DNA of 64,000 nucleotides from Otatea glauca (Eukaryota; Streptophyta; Magnoliopsida; Poales; Poaceae): contig CM070723.1 of NCBI GenBank assembly GCA_036346275.1, positions 33,176,176-33,240,175 on the forward strand. The letters run 5' to 3'. The notes below the pieces were generated by a model. That model made no database searches, had not been told where the DNA came from, and saw only the letters and a program-made list of their open reading frames with translations. Numbering within the stretch: the first letter of the stretch is position 1; each line of letters opens with the position of its first letter. Below, in pieces: positions 32,322 through 43,085 of the stretch. The position numbers and the translations under genes are program-made.

Positions 32322-33861
32322 ATCAGGTATGTACACGAAAGACTTAATCCTTGTGCTATTCCTGTGATTTTAGTTCCTAGAAAGGATGGTCTTAGCATAT
32401 GTGTGTTGATTGTAAAACAATTGATAATATTACTGTTAGATATCGCTATCCTATTCCTAGGTTAGTTGATATACTTGATGAATTGAGTGGCCCCACTATT
32501 TTCTCTAAAGTGGACATACGTAGTGGATACCAACAAATTAGAATGAAACTTGGAAATGAATGGAAAACTGCATTTAAAACTAAGTTCAGGTTATATGAGT
32601 GGTTAGTGATGCCTTTTGGTTTAACTAATGCACTTAGCACTCACGTGAGATTAATGAACAAAGTTTTACGTGCTTTCATTAGTAAATTTGTGTTGGTTTA
32701 CTTTGATGATATATTAATTTACAGTAAGTCACTTGATGCACATCTTTAACACTTACGTGTTGTTTTTATTGCTTTTAGAGATGCTCATTTGTTTGGAAAT
32801 CTTGAAAAGTGCACCTTTTGCATCGATTGAGTTTGTTTTCTTGGCTATATTTTTACTCCACAGAGAGTTGAGGTAGATGATAGCAAGATTGAAGCTATAA
32901 AGAGTTGGCCGACACCGCAACAGTCACCCAAGTGTGGAGCTTTCACGGACTGCTACATTCTATCATCGCTTTGTGAATGATTTCAGCACCATTGCCGCAC
33001 AACCTAATGAATTGACAAAGAAAGGCGTCACCTTCAAATGGGGTCAAATGGGGACAAACACAAGAGGAAGCTTTCAACCTTACAAAGAAAAACTTACAAA
33101 TGCACCAATACTCTAAACTTCTTGATTTCGGTAAGACTTTTAAACTTGAGCGTGATGCTAGTGGAATTGGAATTGGTGGTTTATTACTTCAAGAAGGTAA
33201 ATATGTTGCTTAATCTAGTGAAAAATTGAATGGGCCAAGTCTGAATTATTCAATTTATGATAAATAATTATATGTTCTTGTGCGTATGCTTTAAACTTGG
33301 CAATATTATTTATAGACAAAAGAATTTTTTATTCATTCTCATCATTAATCACTGAAACATATTAGAAGTCAAGCTAAACTGAACCATAGCTCATTACGCT
33401 GAATTCTTTGAATCTTTTCCTTATGACATAAAACACAAGAAAGGGAAGGAAAATGTGATTGCTGAAGTTTTGTCTAAACGGAATACTTTGTTGTCTCAAG
33501 TTGATTGTAGAATTTTTGGCTTAGATACAATAAAAGATTTATATGCTTCTAATGATGAATTAAAGATGCAATGTCCAATTGTAAAGATGGTAAATGCTGG
33601 AAAAATTTGTTTTAAATGAAGGGTTCTCATTTAGAGCAAACAAGCTATACATTCAACTAGCTCTGTTCATCTTTTGTTGCGATAGGAGGCACATGGTGAA
33701 GGACTTATGGGATATTTTGGCATTAAGAAGAGCAAGATATCCTTCTTGAACACTTTTATTGGCCAAAATAAGGCGCGACATCGAGCACTATGTTGCTCGC
33801 TGTACTACATGCCAAAAAGTAATGTCCTGATTAAATCCACATGGTTTATATATGCCTCTTC
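32322..33861 (+). pseudogene. Chr-3 reverse transcriptase, RNase H and integrase start
   Basis: Chr-3 is a chromovirus-type element on the plus strand. After the Tat-B junction the strand reads LNPCAIPVILVPRKDG, then 32399-32749 gives MCVDCKTIDNITVRYRYPIP, LYEWLVMPFGLTNALSTHV and VLVYFDDILIYSKS with the catalytic Asp pair intact. RNase H follows in broken frames (FKLERDASGIGIGGLLLQEG, TKEFFIHSHH). Integrase begins at 33690 (EAHGEGLMGYFGIKKSK). The 33862 end is the insertion point of the gag-only element; integrase continues at 37940. Gag, protease and 5' LTR are missing. Confidence 0.9.
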
Positions 33862-34610
33862 TGATGAGACCATGCCGGCCCAGCAAGCCATGCTTCTATC
33901 TCAAGGCAAGACAAGGGCCCAACAACTTCTGATGCTTCAAGCCCACCCCAAGATCAAGCCCAATTCGTTCACGAGTCCAGTTCGGCCCCAGGAGCAATCC
34001 AAATAAAAATGGCCATATCTGGTCATACGAAGTTCGTTTGAGGCGTTCATGGACTCTACGGAGAAGCCCACGAAGAGAGCTTTCCAACGGAAGTAGTTTC
34101 ACGTCCAAACTCCTTCTGGATCGACGGAAATCGTCAAATCAATATAACAAACAGAATCTATCAAGTGTTGCGCCACCTCCATTTGGGCCCAAAGGCCTTG
34201 TACGACTTAGGGTTTCACGGCCATCCCCTTGGCAGCCTCCCTTGCCCTCTTCCTCACATATATTCAGTAGCCGTCGCTAGAATAGATGGGTTTTGCTTAG
34301 ATTACAACTATATACTTTATTAGTTTTTCGCCGTTCATCGGTTTGTGGAACCCCAACTCGTGTGCTTAATATTATTCGCAATTTCAGATTGCATATTCTA
34401 CGTTCTTGATTGTGTTCTCGATTCCCATGCGGGGATAAGCCTTCTTAGCGAGGTCAACCATGTTTGTGCATTGTTGATAACCAACGGAGCTGTGGTGTAG
34501 CGATTGCAGTGTTCGAATCAGTTCTAATTGGAAGCCGGATCGTCAACGTCGAGTTCTCCACCAATCGATTCATTACTACCTGTCGGAAGATCGGGCCACC
34601 GTTCCCATCA
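33862..34610 (+). repeat. 5' LTR of the gag-only element
   Basis: 749 bp, TGATGAGACC to CCGTTCCCATCA. It is near-identical to 37184-37934. Short frames inside it (34038-34280) are not genes. Confidence 0.92.
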
Positions 34611-34612
34611 AG

Positions 34613-34628
34613 TGGTATCGAGCTTCGG
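34613..34628 (+). other. Primer-binding site of the gag-only element
   Basis: TGGTATCGAGCTTCGG starts two bases after the LTR. TGGTATC-AGC is the usual complement of initiator methionine tRNA in plant retrotransposons, here with a small deviation (TGGTATCGAGC for TGGTATCAGAGC). Confidence 0.8.
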
Positions 34629-35796
34629 TTGCCCGATAGGTAATTATTGTATCCCAACTTTTGTTTTGCCATCGACCTAGAGTCCAGAAAAATTGCCCCA
34701 CAAAAAGTTCATCATCGATTTCGCTGTCCTACAACCCCTTGTGCCTTTGCAATTTTCGTTTTTAGTTTTGCTTGTTGAGTTTGTGTCCATCGTTATCGTC
34801 TTGTTGCTGGTTTGAGGTCGTGATCTTAGTTTCTAGTTGTCCCTTTCCGTTGCCCAAGGTTTTGTTTTGCATTGTTAGCCCTAACCAAAATGAAGAAGTG
34901 AAGTCGTAGGCAATTCTAGATTGTGAGTGTTCAGTAAAACAGCCATAACTTTTGCATACGAACTCTGATTGGGGCGTACATTCTTTTGTTTTGAAGAGAA
35001 CGACAACGCGCATTTGAAAAATTCACAGGTCAAAATACCTATGGAATTTTGAATTTTGGACCCTCAAAATCGGCTTCTAAGACCGAGTTCCGAGCCCCAC
35101 AAGTTTCATGTGCTGTTTTTGCCCATTTGCGGTCATCTGTTTAACGTCTTCTCTTGTTCCAAAACGTGAGATTTTTGTTTTTCCTTTGAGTTAAAAGAAA
35201 GGAAAACAAAAGGCAAGTACAAAAAAAAAGCTGCACTGAAAAAAAAATCAGAGAGAAAAAAAAGCGGAAAGAGGGAAAAAGAAGCAGATAATCAGAATTA
35301 CTTGCATCCTTTGAGTCCTATGTGCTTTGATATATCCCTTGCTAGGTTGAACTAGTTCTAGGAACACGTTTAGGCCAACAACTGTTACAAGTACATTGGA
35401 CATTTATTCAGCTTGCTAATTTGATTTCGATATTGCTTATTCCTTGCTACTAAATATTACCTTCCGAGCTCCACATACTTCTTATCAGTTCAAGTTCTCC
35501 TTTGCAATCGCTTCGCTCACGCCCTCACGGTATCATGAACGAGCCACCGGTTGTGCCACCCACTGCTTTGGTAAGAACCTTGCAAGAGCTCGGTAAGACG
35601 CGTGAGTGTTTGTGATCCCAATGTCCAGTACCTAGTAGTTGATAGGGATAATACTTTGTGCTATCTTCTGTTTTCTACTAGCAAAGGCAGGGGTACCGGA
35701 GGATCAGGACAGTAACCAGTGTTTTCTTCATAATGAGCTCCGAGAGATGCTTTGAGAGATGAATGAGACTATGAAACAAGCAAAGTCAAAACATGG
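34629..35796 (+). other. Leader of the gag-only element with a purine-rich tract
   Basis: About 1.1 kb without a clear gene. 35187-35292 is almost all A and G (AAGAAAGGAAAACAAAAGGC and similar), unlike its surroundings. A frame at 35536 starts MNEPPVVPPTAL but soon meets a stop. The stretch may hold the packaging signal and translation leader; that is inference from position. Confidence 0.5.
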
Positions 35797-36390
35797 AGAA
35801 TGCACCAACCCAACTTTAGTCCATCTCCTTTTGCTGGTAAAGGTAAGAATTTTCCAGTTCTTCCTTCTTATAACGGATTTGGTGTTGATGCTTATATTGC
35901 TTGGGAAATAGAGGTAGATAAAATTCTTTCGCAATGTAACCTCTGTAATAAACAAAAAATAAAGTTGACGCTAGTGCTTTAACTATCTGTGCATCAATTT
36001 GGTGGAATGATTTTTGTACTTATAAGCCAGTACCACAAACATGGAAGCATATGAAACGACTTATGAGAGATGAATTTGTTCCTGCTTATTATTCTAAAAA
36101 GTTACTTTATGAATTGCAATGTCTACAACAATGTGATAAAACTGTCAAGTCATATTACGAGGAATTAGAAACTTTGTTGTTGCGTTGTGGTTTAGATGAA
36201 TCTGAAGAAGCTAAGGAAATAAAATTCTTAAATGGACTTGATATGAAAATTTAGGGTATTCTTGTTGATAAGGAATACAGTTCTATCTCTAGTTTATTTA
36301 ATCTTGCTTGTGAGATTGAAAATCAAATTGAACATGAAAGACATCTTGTTGAAATTAATGTCTATAATTGCCAAAGTGAAGAATTTTCTT
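35797..36390 (+). pseudogene. Gag of the non-autonomous element
   Basis: 35800-35982 reads FPVLPSYNGFGVDAYIAWEI, like the region before the capsid core. After a frameshift (about 35980-36050), 36051-36254 reads MKRLMRDEFVPAYYSKKLLY, KTVKSYYEELETLLLRCGL and EAKEIKFLNGLDMKI. This matches the retrotrans_gag pattern of Ty3/gypsy elements. An in-frame TAG at 36252 precedes ILVDKEYSSISSLFNLACEI, which continues the same domain. No zinc knuckle is visible. The protein would form the particle. Confidence 0.8.
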
Positions 36391-37183
36391 TGGAAGAACG
36401 GCATCTTGTCGAGTTTCCACTTGCTACTAACTTTTCACAGGACATTGAGAACAAGAACGAGAAGGAAAACACGCAAGAGAAGGAGGAGCAGGAGATACTT
36501 GATATCCCATGCATGCCTCAAGAATGTACAGATCATGATATGCCTAAATTGGAAGAGATTGAAAACAAAGGTAACGACATAGGTGCTATTTTCACACGAG
36601 GAGAGAATTCTGTTGATTTGCTAAATTTGGCCACTACTGGTGCTATGCTAGAATACTAGTTAGTGGACACTCAAACTAAATCACATTTGTCACAATATGA
36701 TTGTCTTGTTGTCCCTAGTGATAAAGAAGTGTTGTGTGATAATGTCTCATTTATATCCATGCCTCAGCTAGTGAATGAACATGTCAGTTTTATTTCTGAT
36801 CTAAACACGTGTGCTAAAAATAAACATGTTATTCCCCTTGCTAATGAAAAGGATGAGATTAAATTGTTGTCTTCCTTGAATACTTTGGGTTATATTGAAT
36901 TTGATGTCATATGTGATCTCAATTGTTTAGAGAAGAGATTTTCTATGTTTGCTAATTTCTCATGGTCATCTAGTGTTAGTTTTCATGCTATTGGCAAACA
37001 TAATGATAAAGGAAAGTAAATGGTGCATCGAGTTTATATTTGTACCATTTTGAAGTCTTCTTTTAATGTGCCACACTGTCAACAGCCAAAGAAAATGTTG
37101 GTTTCTTTGCCGCATCTTGTTACTAACCTTTTGCGGGCCAATGAGCTTGAGTCGAGGATGAATCAAAATCAAGAAGGGGAGGA
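36390..37183 (+). pseudogene. Unknown ORF in place of pol, same frame as gag
   Basis: The frame that carries gag (from 36051) continues to the 3' LTR with stops only at 36252, 36657 and 37017. After a Glu/Lys-rich stretch (NKNEKENTQEKEEQEILDI) it reads VSFISDLNTCAKNKHVIPL, IKLLSSLNTLGYIEFDVICD and LNCLEKRFSMFANFSW. It ends ESRMNQNQEGEDDE just at the LTR. The last part resembles the extreme C-terminus of chromovirus pol, where a QEGEDDE segment precedes the LTR. I recognise no enzyme. The element seems to have kept gag and a non-catalytic partner or spacer frame. Confidence 0.6.
37171..37183 (+). other. Polypurine tract
   Basis: AAGAAGGGGAGGA lies directly before the 3' LTR (TGATGAGACC at 37184). 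This is the expected place for plus-strand priming. Confidence 0.8.
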
Positions 37184-37934
37184 TGATGAGACCATGTCAG
37201 CCCAGCAAGCCATGCTTCTATCTCAAGGCAAGACAAGGGCCCAACAACTTCTGATGCTCCAAGCCCACCCCAAGATCAAGCCCAATTCGTTCACGAGTCT
37301 AGTTCGGCCCCCAGGAGCAGTCCAAATAAAAATGACCATATCTGGGTCATACGAAGTACGTTTGAGGCGTTCTTGGACTCTACAGAGAAGCCCACGACGA
37401 GAGCTTTCCAACGGAAGTGGTTTTACGTCCAAACTCCTTCTGGATCGATGGAAATCGTCAAATCAATATGACGAACAGAATCTGACAGGTGCTGCGCCAC
37501 ATCCACTTGGGCCCAAAGGCCTTGTACGACCTAGGGTTTAACGGCCATCCCCTTGGCAGCCTCCCTTGCCCTCTTCCTCATATATATTCAGTATCCGTCG
37601 CTAGAATAGATGAGTTTTGCTTAGATTACAACTAGGCACTTTGTCAGTTTTTCGCCGTTCATCGGTTTGTGGAACCACAACTCGTGTGCTTAATATTATT
37701 CGCAATTTCAGATTGCATCTTCTACGTTCTTTCTTGTGTTCTCGATTCGCATGCAGGGATAAGCCTTCTTGGCGAGGTCAACCGTGTTTGTGCATGGTTG
37801 ATAACCAACGGAGCCGTGGTGTAGCGATTGCAAGGTTCGAATCAGTTCTGATTAGAAGCCAGATCGTCAATATCGAGTTCTCCACCAATCGATTCATTAC
37901 TACCTGTCGGAAGATCGGGCCACCATTCCCATCA
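37184..37934 (+). repeat. 3' LTR of the gag-only element
   Basis: 751 bp, TGATGAGACC to ATTCCCATCA, followed by the TCTTC target-site duplication at 37935-37939. Confidence 0.92.
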
Positions 37935-38128
37935 TCTTCCTATTCCTAGTGCACCTTGGGAATATATTTCTATAGATTTTATTTTAGGATTACCTAGGAC
38001 AAAGTGAGGGAGGGATAGTATTTTTGTAGTAGTGGATATTGATTTTCTAAGGAGGTAGTCACATTTTATTCTTTGTCATAAGAGCAATGATGGTACACAT
38101 GTTGTTGATTTATTTTTTAGGGAGATCG
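37935..38128 (+). pseudogene. Chr-3 integrase, middle part
   Basis: After the gag-only element the host frame resumes as PIPSAPWEYISIDFILGLPR (first catalytic Asp) and IFVVVDIDFLRR. It then runs to VDLFFREI, where the small CACTA element begins. The continuation RLHGVPNTIISD is at 40180. One TGA lies after LPRTK. Confidence 0.87.
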
Positions 38129-38249
38129 CACTACTACAGAAAGGCCTATATAAGACACCTCATCACAGACGGTTTTTGCAAACCATCTGTATTAAGGCTA
38201 ATCATAGACGGTTTTGCACCATGATAGTCAGAAGCTACATGATGGACTA

Positions 38250-38326
38250 AGAATCATCTGTAATAAGCCAATATCACAGACAGTAGATAGAACCGTCTGT
38301 GATATTGGCTTATTACAGACGATTCT
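38250..38326. repeat. 77-nt hairpin in the left subterminal region
   Basis: Two 34-nt arms, starting AGAATCATCTGTAATAAGCC and ending in its complement, pair with two mismatches around a loop of about 9 nt. The size is like a small-RNA precursor. A second, smaller perfect palindrome lies in the right subterminal region (around 39972-39996). Confidence 0.8.
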
Positions 38327-38379
38327 TCAATATAACTGTCTGTGATAATACTCCCTTAGTATATAACTAGGTGCTTCGC

Positions 38380-39189
38380 ACAGATTGTTCAATTACCAAC
38401 TCCAGCGCTCAAAAACGTAGCCGACACTTCGTCTATTGCTGACGCTTCGTCCCCCGCCGCGGCGCCTCCCCCCGACCTCGCTGACTTCCTCGGCCTCAGT
38501 GCGTCCCCGGCTAGCATCTCCCCCCACACCCTCGACCTCCCCTCACCAGCGGCTGCACGCATCGGTTGCCCTCGAGCCCGAGGCTGTGGAGGTGACAATG
38601 ACCATCCCGGCTGCAAGCATCCTCCTCCCCGTCGGCTACTCCTCCTCCTCCCCGCCGAAATCCACCTCGGTGAGTATCCTGTGCCCTTGTGTTAATAGAT
38701 CAATGCTTGTGATTGTGAAGCATCCATATCTACCGAGGGCAAAGATTTTACAAAAGATGCAACATTTAAAGGAAACACTTCACGTTTTCTAAACCACAGT
38801 TGTGATCCTAACTGTAAATTAGAAAATGGTAATATTTAATTCTTAGAACATAAAAGTTGTTGTATTGAATCCCTTAACACGACACTCATCAGTAAGGACT
38901 GCAGGGCGAATTTAGGGCTGGAAGAAGCCAAAGCTGAGCTTATAGAGGTAATATAACGGTTTCTAGTATTGAATTCAATGTGGTTACAGATAATATACCA
39001 ACATTCCCTTTTCACAAAAACATTATTTCTTTTAATTTATAGGGATTAAGAGATATGACTGAAGATCAATCAGTTATTGGTGCCAAACAAATCGGCAGTG
39101 TAATGGAGTTGTGGTACCTCAGAGAGAACCGAGAAGCCTCTATTGTGGAAGCTATGGTACATATGATGGAAGACATGAAAAATTCTTAA
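38380..39189 (+). pseudogene. Spliced gene fragments carried by the small CACTA
   Basis: A GC-rich block (38400-38667) ends at a strong donor (CACCTCG, then GTGAGT). It differs sharply in base use from the AT-rich element around it. Two further exon-like pieces join in frame: 38905-38947 (NLGLEEAKAELIE, with a gcag acceptor and gtaata donor) and 39043-39189 (GLRDMTEDQSVIGAKQ, LWYLRENREASIVEAMVHM, then TAA). I do not recognise the protein. Possible explanations are capture of host gene pieces or a remnant of the CACTA's own second gene. Confidence 0.5.
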
Positions 39190-39348
39190 GGTTTTCTTGA
39201 CTTGAACTATGAAAGAATGTGGTTTCTCAATGTACGCTTGTTGATATTTGTAGTATATATCATATTTTGTTAATGTATTGTCACCTGAACTATGAAATAT
39301 TTCGTTATCATATTTGTGGTAAGGTCTTCTTGTGTTGAACTATGAAAC

Positions 39349-39920
39349 AATGTTTTTTCCCTACCTCTCTTCGCAGAACTTCCATGATTAGTATATGTTG
39401 TTTGAAATTTTCTTCTCTTTAGATATTTCTGCAACGACATTTATAAGACACAACCAATTATAGATTTTGCAATTGAATATCAAAACATCCTAGATGCATG
39501 GAGGCAATATTCTGTTTGATGAGGTGGGGTCTTAAAATATGAACATTTGTAGCACTTTCATTACCTTCTTATTCTAATATTGATGGATAGTAACGCAAAA
39601 TTCAATTCCATCAACAGTTCGTCCTGAAATAAATCAGAGCATGAACTTTTAGGATGAATTGTTGATGGAATTAGATATTGCGTTGAATCCATCAATATTA
39701 GAATAATAAGGTGATGAAAGTGCTACAAATGTTCATATTTTAAAACTCTTCTCATCAAACAAGCTGTTGCCTCGATGAATCTAAGATGTTTTGATGTTTA
39801 ATTGCAAAATCTATAACTGGTTGTCTTGTAAATGTCATTGCATAAATATCTAAGAGAAGAAAATTTCGAACAACATATACTAATCATGGAAGCTCTACCA
39901 AGAGAGATAGGGGTAAAAAC
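39349..39920. repeat. Long inverted repeat, about 570 bp in total
   Basis: The left arm (about 39349-39630) contains CTTCCATGATTAGTATATG, TAGATTTTGCAATTGAATAT and AACATTTGTAGCACTTTCAT. The right arm (about 39645-39920) holds their complements in reverse order. The arms pair along about 270 bp, roughly 88-90% by eye, with a loop of about 15-20 bp. A transcript would fold into one long hairpin. Confidence 0.85.
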
Positions 39921-40176
39921 ATATCACAGATGGTTCTATTTAAAAACTGTCTGTGATTACTTGTCATCAGAGACGGTTCTATCATAGAACCGTCTAAGAT
40001 ATTCCCTCATCACACAAAGTTCATAGATAGAACCGTTTCTAATTATAGTTTTTACTGATTGTTCAAAAACTGTCTGTGATGTGCTTTTTTATCGCTGACA
40101 CAGGTTTACAGACGATTCACAAAACTGTCAGTGATGAGGTTTTCAAACCGTCTATGATAAGCCTTTCTGTAGTAGT

Positions 40177-41005
40177 TCGACTACATGGTGTGCCAAACAC
40201 AATTATTTCAGATTGAGATGCGACGTTTTGAGCCACTTTTGGAGGGCCTTATGAAACAAATTGGGGACAAAGTTGCTATACACATGTCATCCCTAAACTG
40301 ATGGACAAACTGAAGTCGTCAACCATATATTGTCAACCATGTTGAGGGCTGTTTGGAAGAAAAATTTGAAGTTGTGGTAAGAATATCTACCTAATGTGGA
40401 GTTTGCTTACAGCCGCTCGCTGCATTCTATCAAAAAAAATGAGCCCATTTTAGGTAGTAGATGGCTTTATCTCTCGCACTCTAATTTATTTGTTACCTCT
40501 ACCATCTTCAGATAAAGTAAATCTAGATACTACGAAACATCCTAAATTTATTCTTAAGTTGCATTAGACTACAAAAGAAAATATAGAACGTATGAATGAG
40601 AAATATAGGGCTACTAGTAATAAAAGTAGAAAGAAAATAACTTTTGAACTTGGTGATCTTGTTTGGTTGCATTTGAGAAAAGATAGATTTTTAGATTTGA
40701 GAAAGCCTAAGTTGATGCCTACCGTTGATGGTCATTTTAAGATTATTGAGAAAATTAATGATAATTCATACAAGCTTAAGTTGCCTATTGATTTCAGTGT
40801 TAGTCCTATATTTGACATTGCTAATTTGAAACCATACTTGGGAGAAGAAGATGCACTTGAGTCAATGACGACTCCAATTCAAGAGGGAGAGAATGATGTG
40901 GACATTACTCCTACAGATGCAACCCCTACTTCTCCGCACATTGTGCAAGTGCAAAGTCCAATCAATCAGGTAACTTCATTTCTAGGAGTGAATTATGTTT
41001 TCTAA
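40177..41005 (+). pseudogene. Chr-3 integrase C-terminal part
   Basis: The frame resumes RLHGVPNTIISD (second catalytic Asp) with a stop right after it, then broken frames. 40592-41005 is a clean C-terminal stretch: MNEKYRATSNKSRKKITFEL, GDLVWLHLRKDRFLDLRK, KIIEKINDNSYKLKLP and IFDIANLKPYLGEEDALES. It corresponds to the Chr-2 C-terminus at 10090-9760. No chromodomain follows. Confidence 0.9.
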
Positions 41006-41056
41006 TGAGAATATGATGTTGCCTGATACGTGTAATTTACTTATCCTCAGTAATCA

Positions 41057-41706
41057 TGGAGAGGACACAATGGATCAAAATACAAGAAGGAAGGCTACAA
41101 GACCAAGGGCCACATGGAGGATTTGAAGCCTAGCCTAGGCCGACGGCTTCATCTCCCGTCCCTGGCGACCACCACTTCCACAGCCCACCAGGGCAGTCTA
41201 ACTACATATGGAAGCCTTCCTAACATGGTGCTGCGTCACTTTTTGCCAATTGGGCATTAACCCATGTAATAGGAAGGCCTAGGAGGGACACCTAGGAGGA
41301 GTTTGTGTCTAACTTTACCTCTTGGCCACATCCCCTTTTAGATGCCCATTTAAGTTAGCCGAGCTCCCTTATGAAATTTGGGTTTTGTTAGATCATTTTT
41401 CCACGTGAAACTTCTATATTCTTCACTTGAGCCGGCTAGACCAACTGCAAAGACCGCTATTGGAGCCCCAACATTTGTCCTTAATCCATATTTGTAATTT
41501 CATATTGCTTTTGCTTTATTCTTGCTTGTTTTTGGATGCTTGCAAGAATTGATCTTCGTGATCAGGTGGTCTATCTGGCTTTGGCACCATTGATAACAAC
41601 TCGAAGTTTGGTTCATCAATTGCTTGGCATCAGTCATGTTTCGGTCGGTAGCTTGGATTGTGAGGGTCCATCTCATCGAAAGATTGGGCCTCTATTAGTC
41701 TCACCA
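41057..41706 (+). repeat. 3' LTR of Chr-3
   Basis: It starts near TGGAGAGGACACAATGG, aligned with the start of the Chr-2 LTR. It contains the U5-like TTCTTGCTTG...GCTTGCAAGAATTGATC. It ends ATCGAAAGATTGGGCC...CTCACCA, aligned with CGGAAGATCGGG...CATCA of the other LTRs. It is more diverged than the array LTRs. Exact ends are by comparison only. Confidence 0.6.
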
Positions 41707-43085
41707 AACGTGGGTGAGGTGGTCGACACATGTCGATGATGTCAGCGTGCGTCAGCGTGGATCTATGCGTGGACTTGGTCCATGTGAACCAAGAGTATGA
41801 CATGTGGGGCCCACATGTCAGCCCCTATTTCTTTTATAAAATTTAGAAAATCATTTTTATTTAAAAATAATTGTCAGGCCCACCCATTAGTTTCTTGGGT
41901 GGAATATTTCGAGAATACTCTGTTTTGTCTCTCTTTTTTTATTTATTTGTCCGACAGATCTTTTGAGAGTCCATTCTCCTTCATATGAACTCTGATTGAG
42001 CCCATTCAAATTTCTAAATTTGAGCTCTACATTTTAGGTGAATTATATTTGAATTTTGAAATTTTTCTATTCTCTACTTTTTATTTATTTTGGTTTTCGC
42101 AGTTTGTTTCGCGTAGATGTTGAAGTGTCGAGTGTGTGCAAAGGTGAAGAGTTGACTCAAGTTCAATGTCCAGATCAAGATCAAGAGTTGTTCTGAGACA
42201 AGTTGTGCTTTGATCATGTTGATTCCAGTTTTACAAATGTTATTTTATTTTAAACTGCTCCATATTATTTCATGTTATAATATTTTCAAATAATTTGGGA
42301 ATTAGTTATTCAACGCATTTGAATTATACCTAACTTTTCATTTGCTATGCCATATTTATTTGTCACCATAGGATGTATAATTAATAGTTGTTTGCGAATA
42401 GGCATACGACGAATAATTGATATATTTTGAAAGTGCAAATTCAAATTTAACTAATGATATATAGAACATTTTTATGAAAAGGGTGCATCATGTGTTGTCA
42501 TACAATGATGTATATTGTTGATGGCATATGTTGCAAGATAATCATCTAGGGTGATAAATGTTTTTATATTGAGACAAGTGGCAACAGGTTGTGCGCCACG
42601 GTGGGTCTATATGACATTTGGGTTAGAGGTTCTATATGAATCTTTTTGGATATGGTTACTGAAATTATTTGGAAGCCTTGCCTCGATCAATTAAGGACTT
42701 AACATTGTAGGCTATTGAACTGGGCTAATCATACAACCATATGTCTGTTATAGGACTGACCTAATTCAGTAAGTTACCAAGCCTTGATATATAATATCTT
42801 AGGAGGATAACCAACCTATGTGCACGATTGGGAAAGATGTGTGTTGCAGTGGCTCCACATCTTAAACAATGATTGTTCCTAGTCCAACGATAAGTTCCTC
42901 TTATTATTCTGCTCTGTGTGAGGGAGGAATAGTGAGACTAGGCTTATTAGGAGCTTCTATATTCAGATAGAGTTTCTGAAAGATTTTGTTATGATCTTCA
43001 TGTCACACGTCTAAGGAAGCGTGTCATTGCACGACAACTAGTAGGATGCCTATGTGTTGCAACGAAGAACTCATGTACTTAGCGT
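41707..43085 (+). repeat. LTR-c: fragment related to the 19944-23341 solo LTR
   Basis: The stretch AAGTTGTGCTTTGATCATGT at about 42201 matches 21805 onward. The GCCTTG-CAATTAAGGACTTAAC block and a CATATGTCTGTTATAGGA block (42670-42760) match 22310-22385. The TGTAACATCCC opening is absent, so it is truncated at the left. No gene is seen inside. Confidence 0.6.

Larger units (their letters stand above)
33862..37934 (+). mobile_element. Gag-only, non-autonomous LTR retrotransposon, 4073 bp
   Basis: Both LTRs (33862-34610 and 37184-37934) are present and start TGATGAGACC and end CCCATCA. TCTTC flanks the element on both sides (33857-33861, 37935-37939). A primer-binding site follows the 5' LTR and a purine-rich tract precedes the 3' LTR. 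The interior encodes a gag-like protein and a further reading frame but no protease, RT, RNase H or integrase. It would need enzymes from another element. The LTR ends resemble those of the Chr array, so that family is the likely helper. The two LTRs differ by several percent by eye, so insertion is not recent. Confidence 0.9.
38129..40176. mobile_element. Small non-autonomous CACTA element
   Basis: The left end is CACTACTACAGAAAGGCC (38129). The right end reads GCCTTTCTGTAGTAG plus T (40176), so the terminal inverted repeat is about 15-18 bp with the last G missing. Subterminal copies of CACAGACGGTT and its complement occur many times in the first and last 250 bp. There is no transposase. 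TCG lies on both sides (38126-38128, 40177-40179). However, joining the flanks directly also restores the Chr-3 integrase frame, so a true 3-bp duplication is uncertain. Confidence 0.85.
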
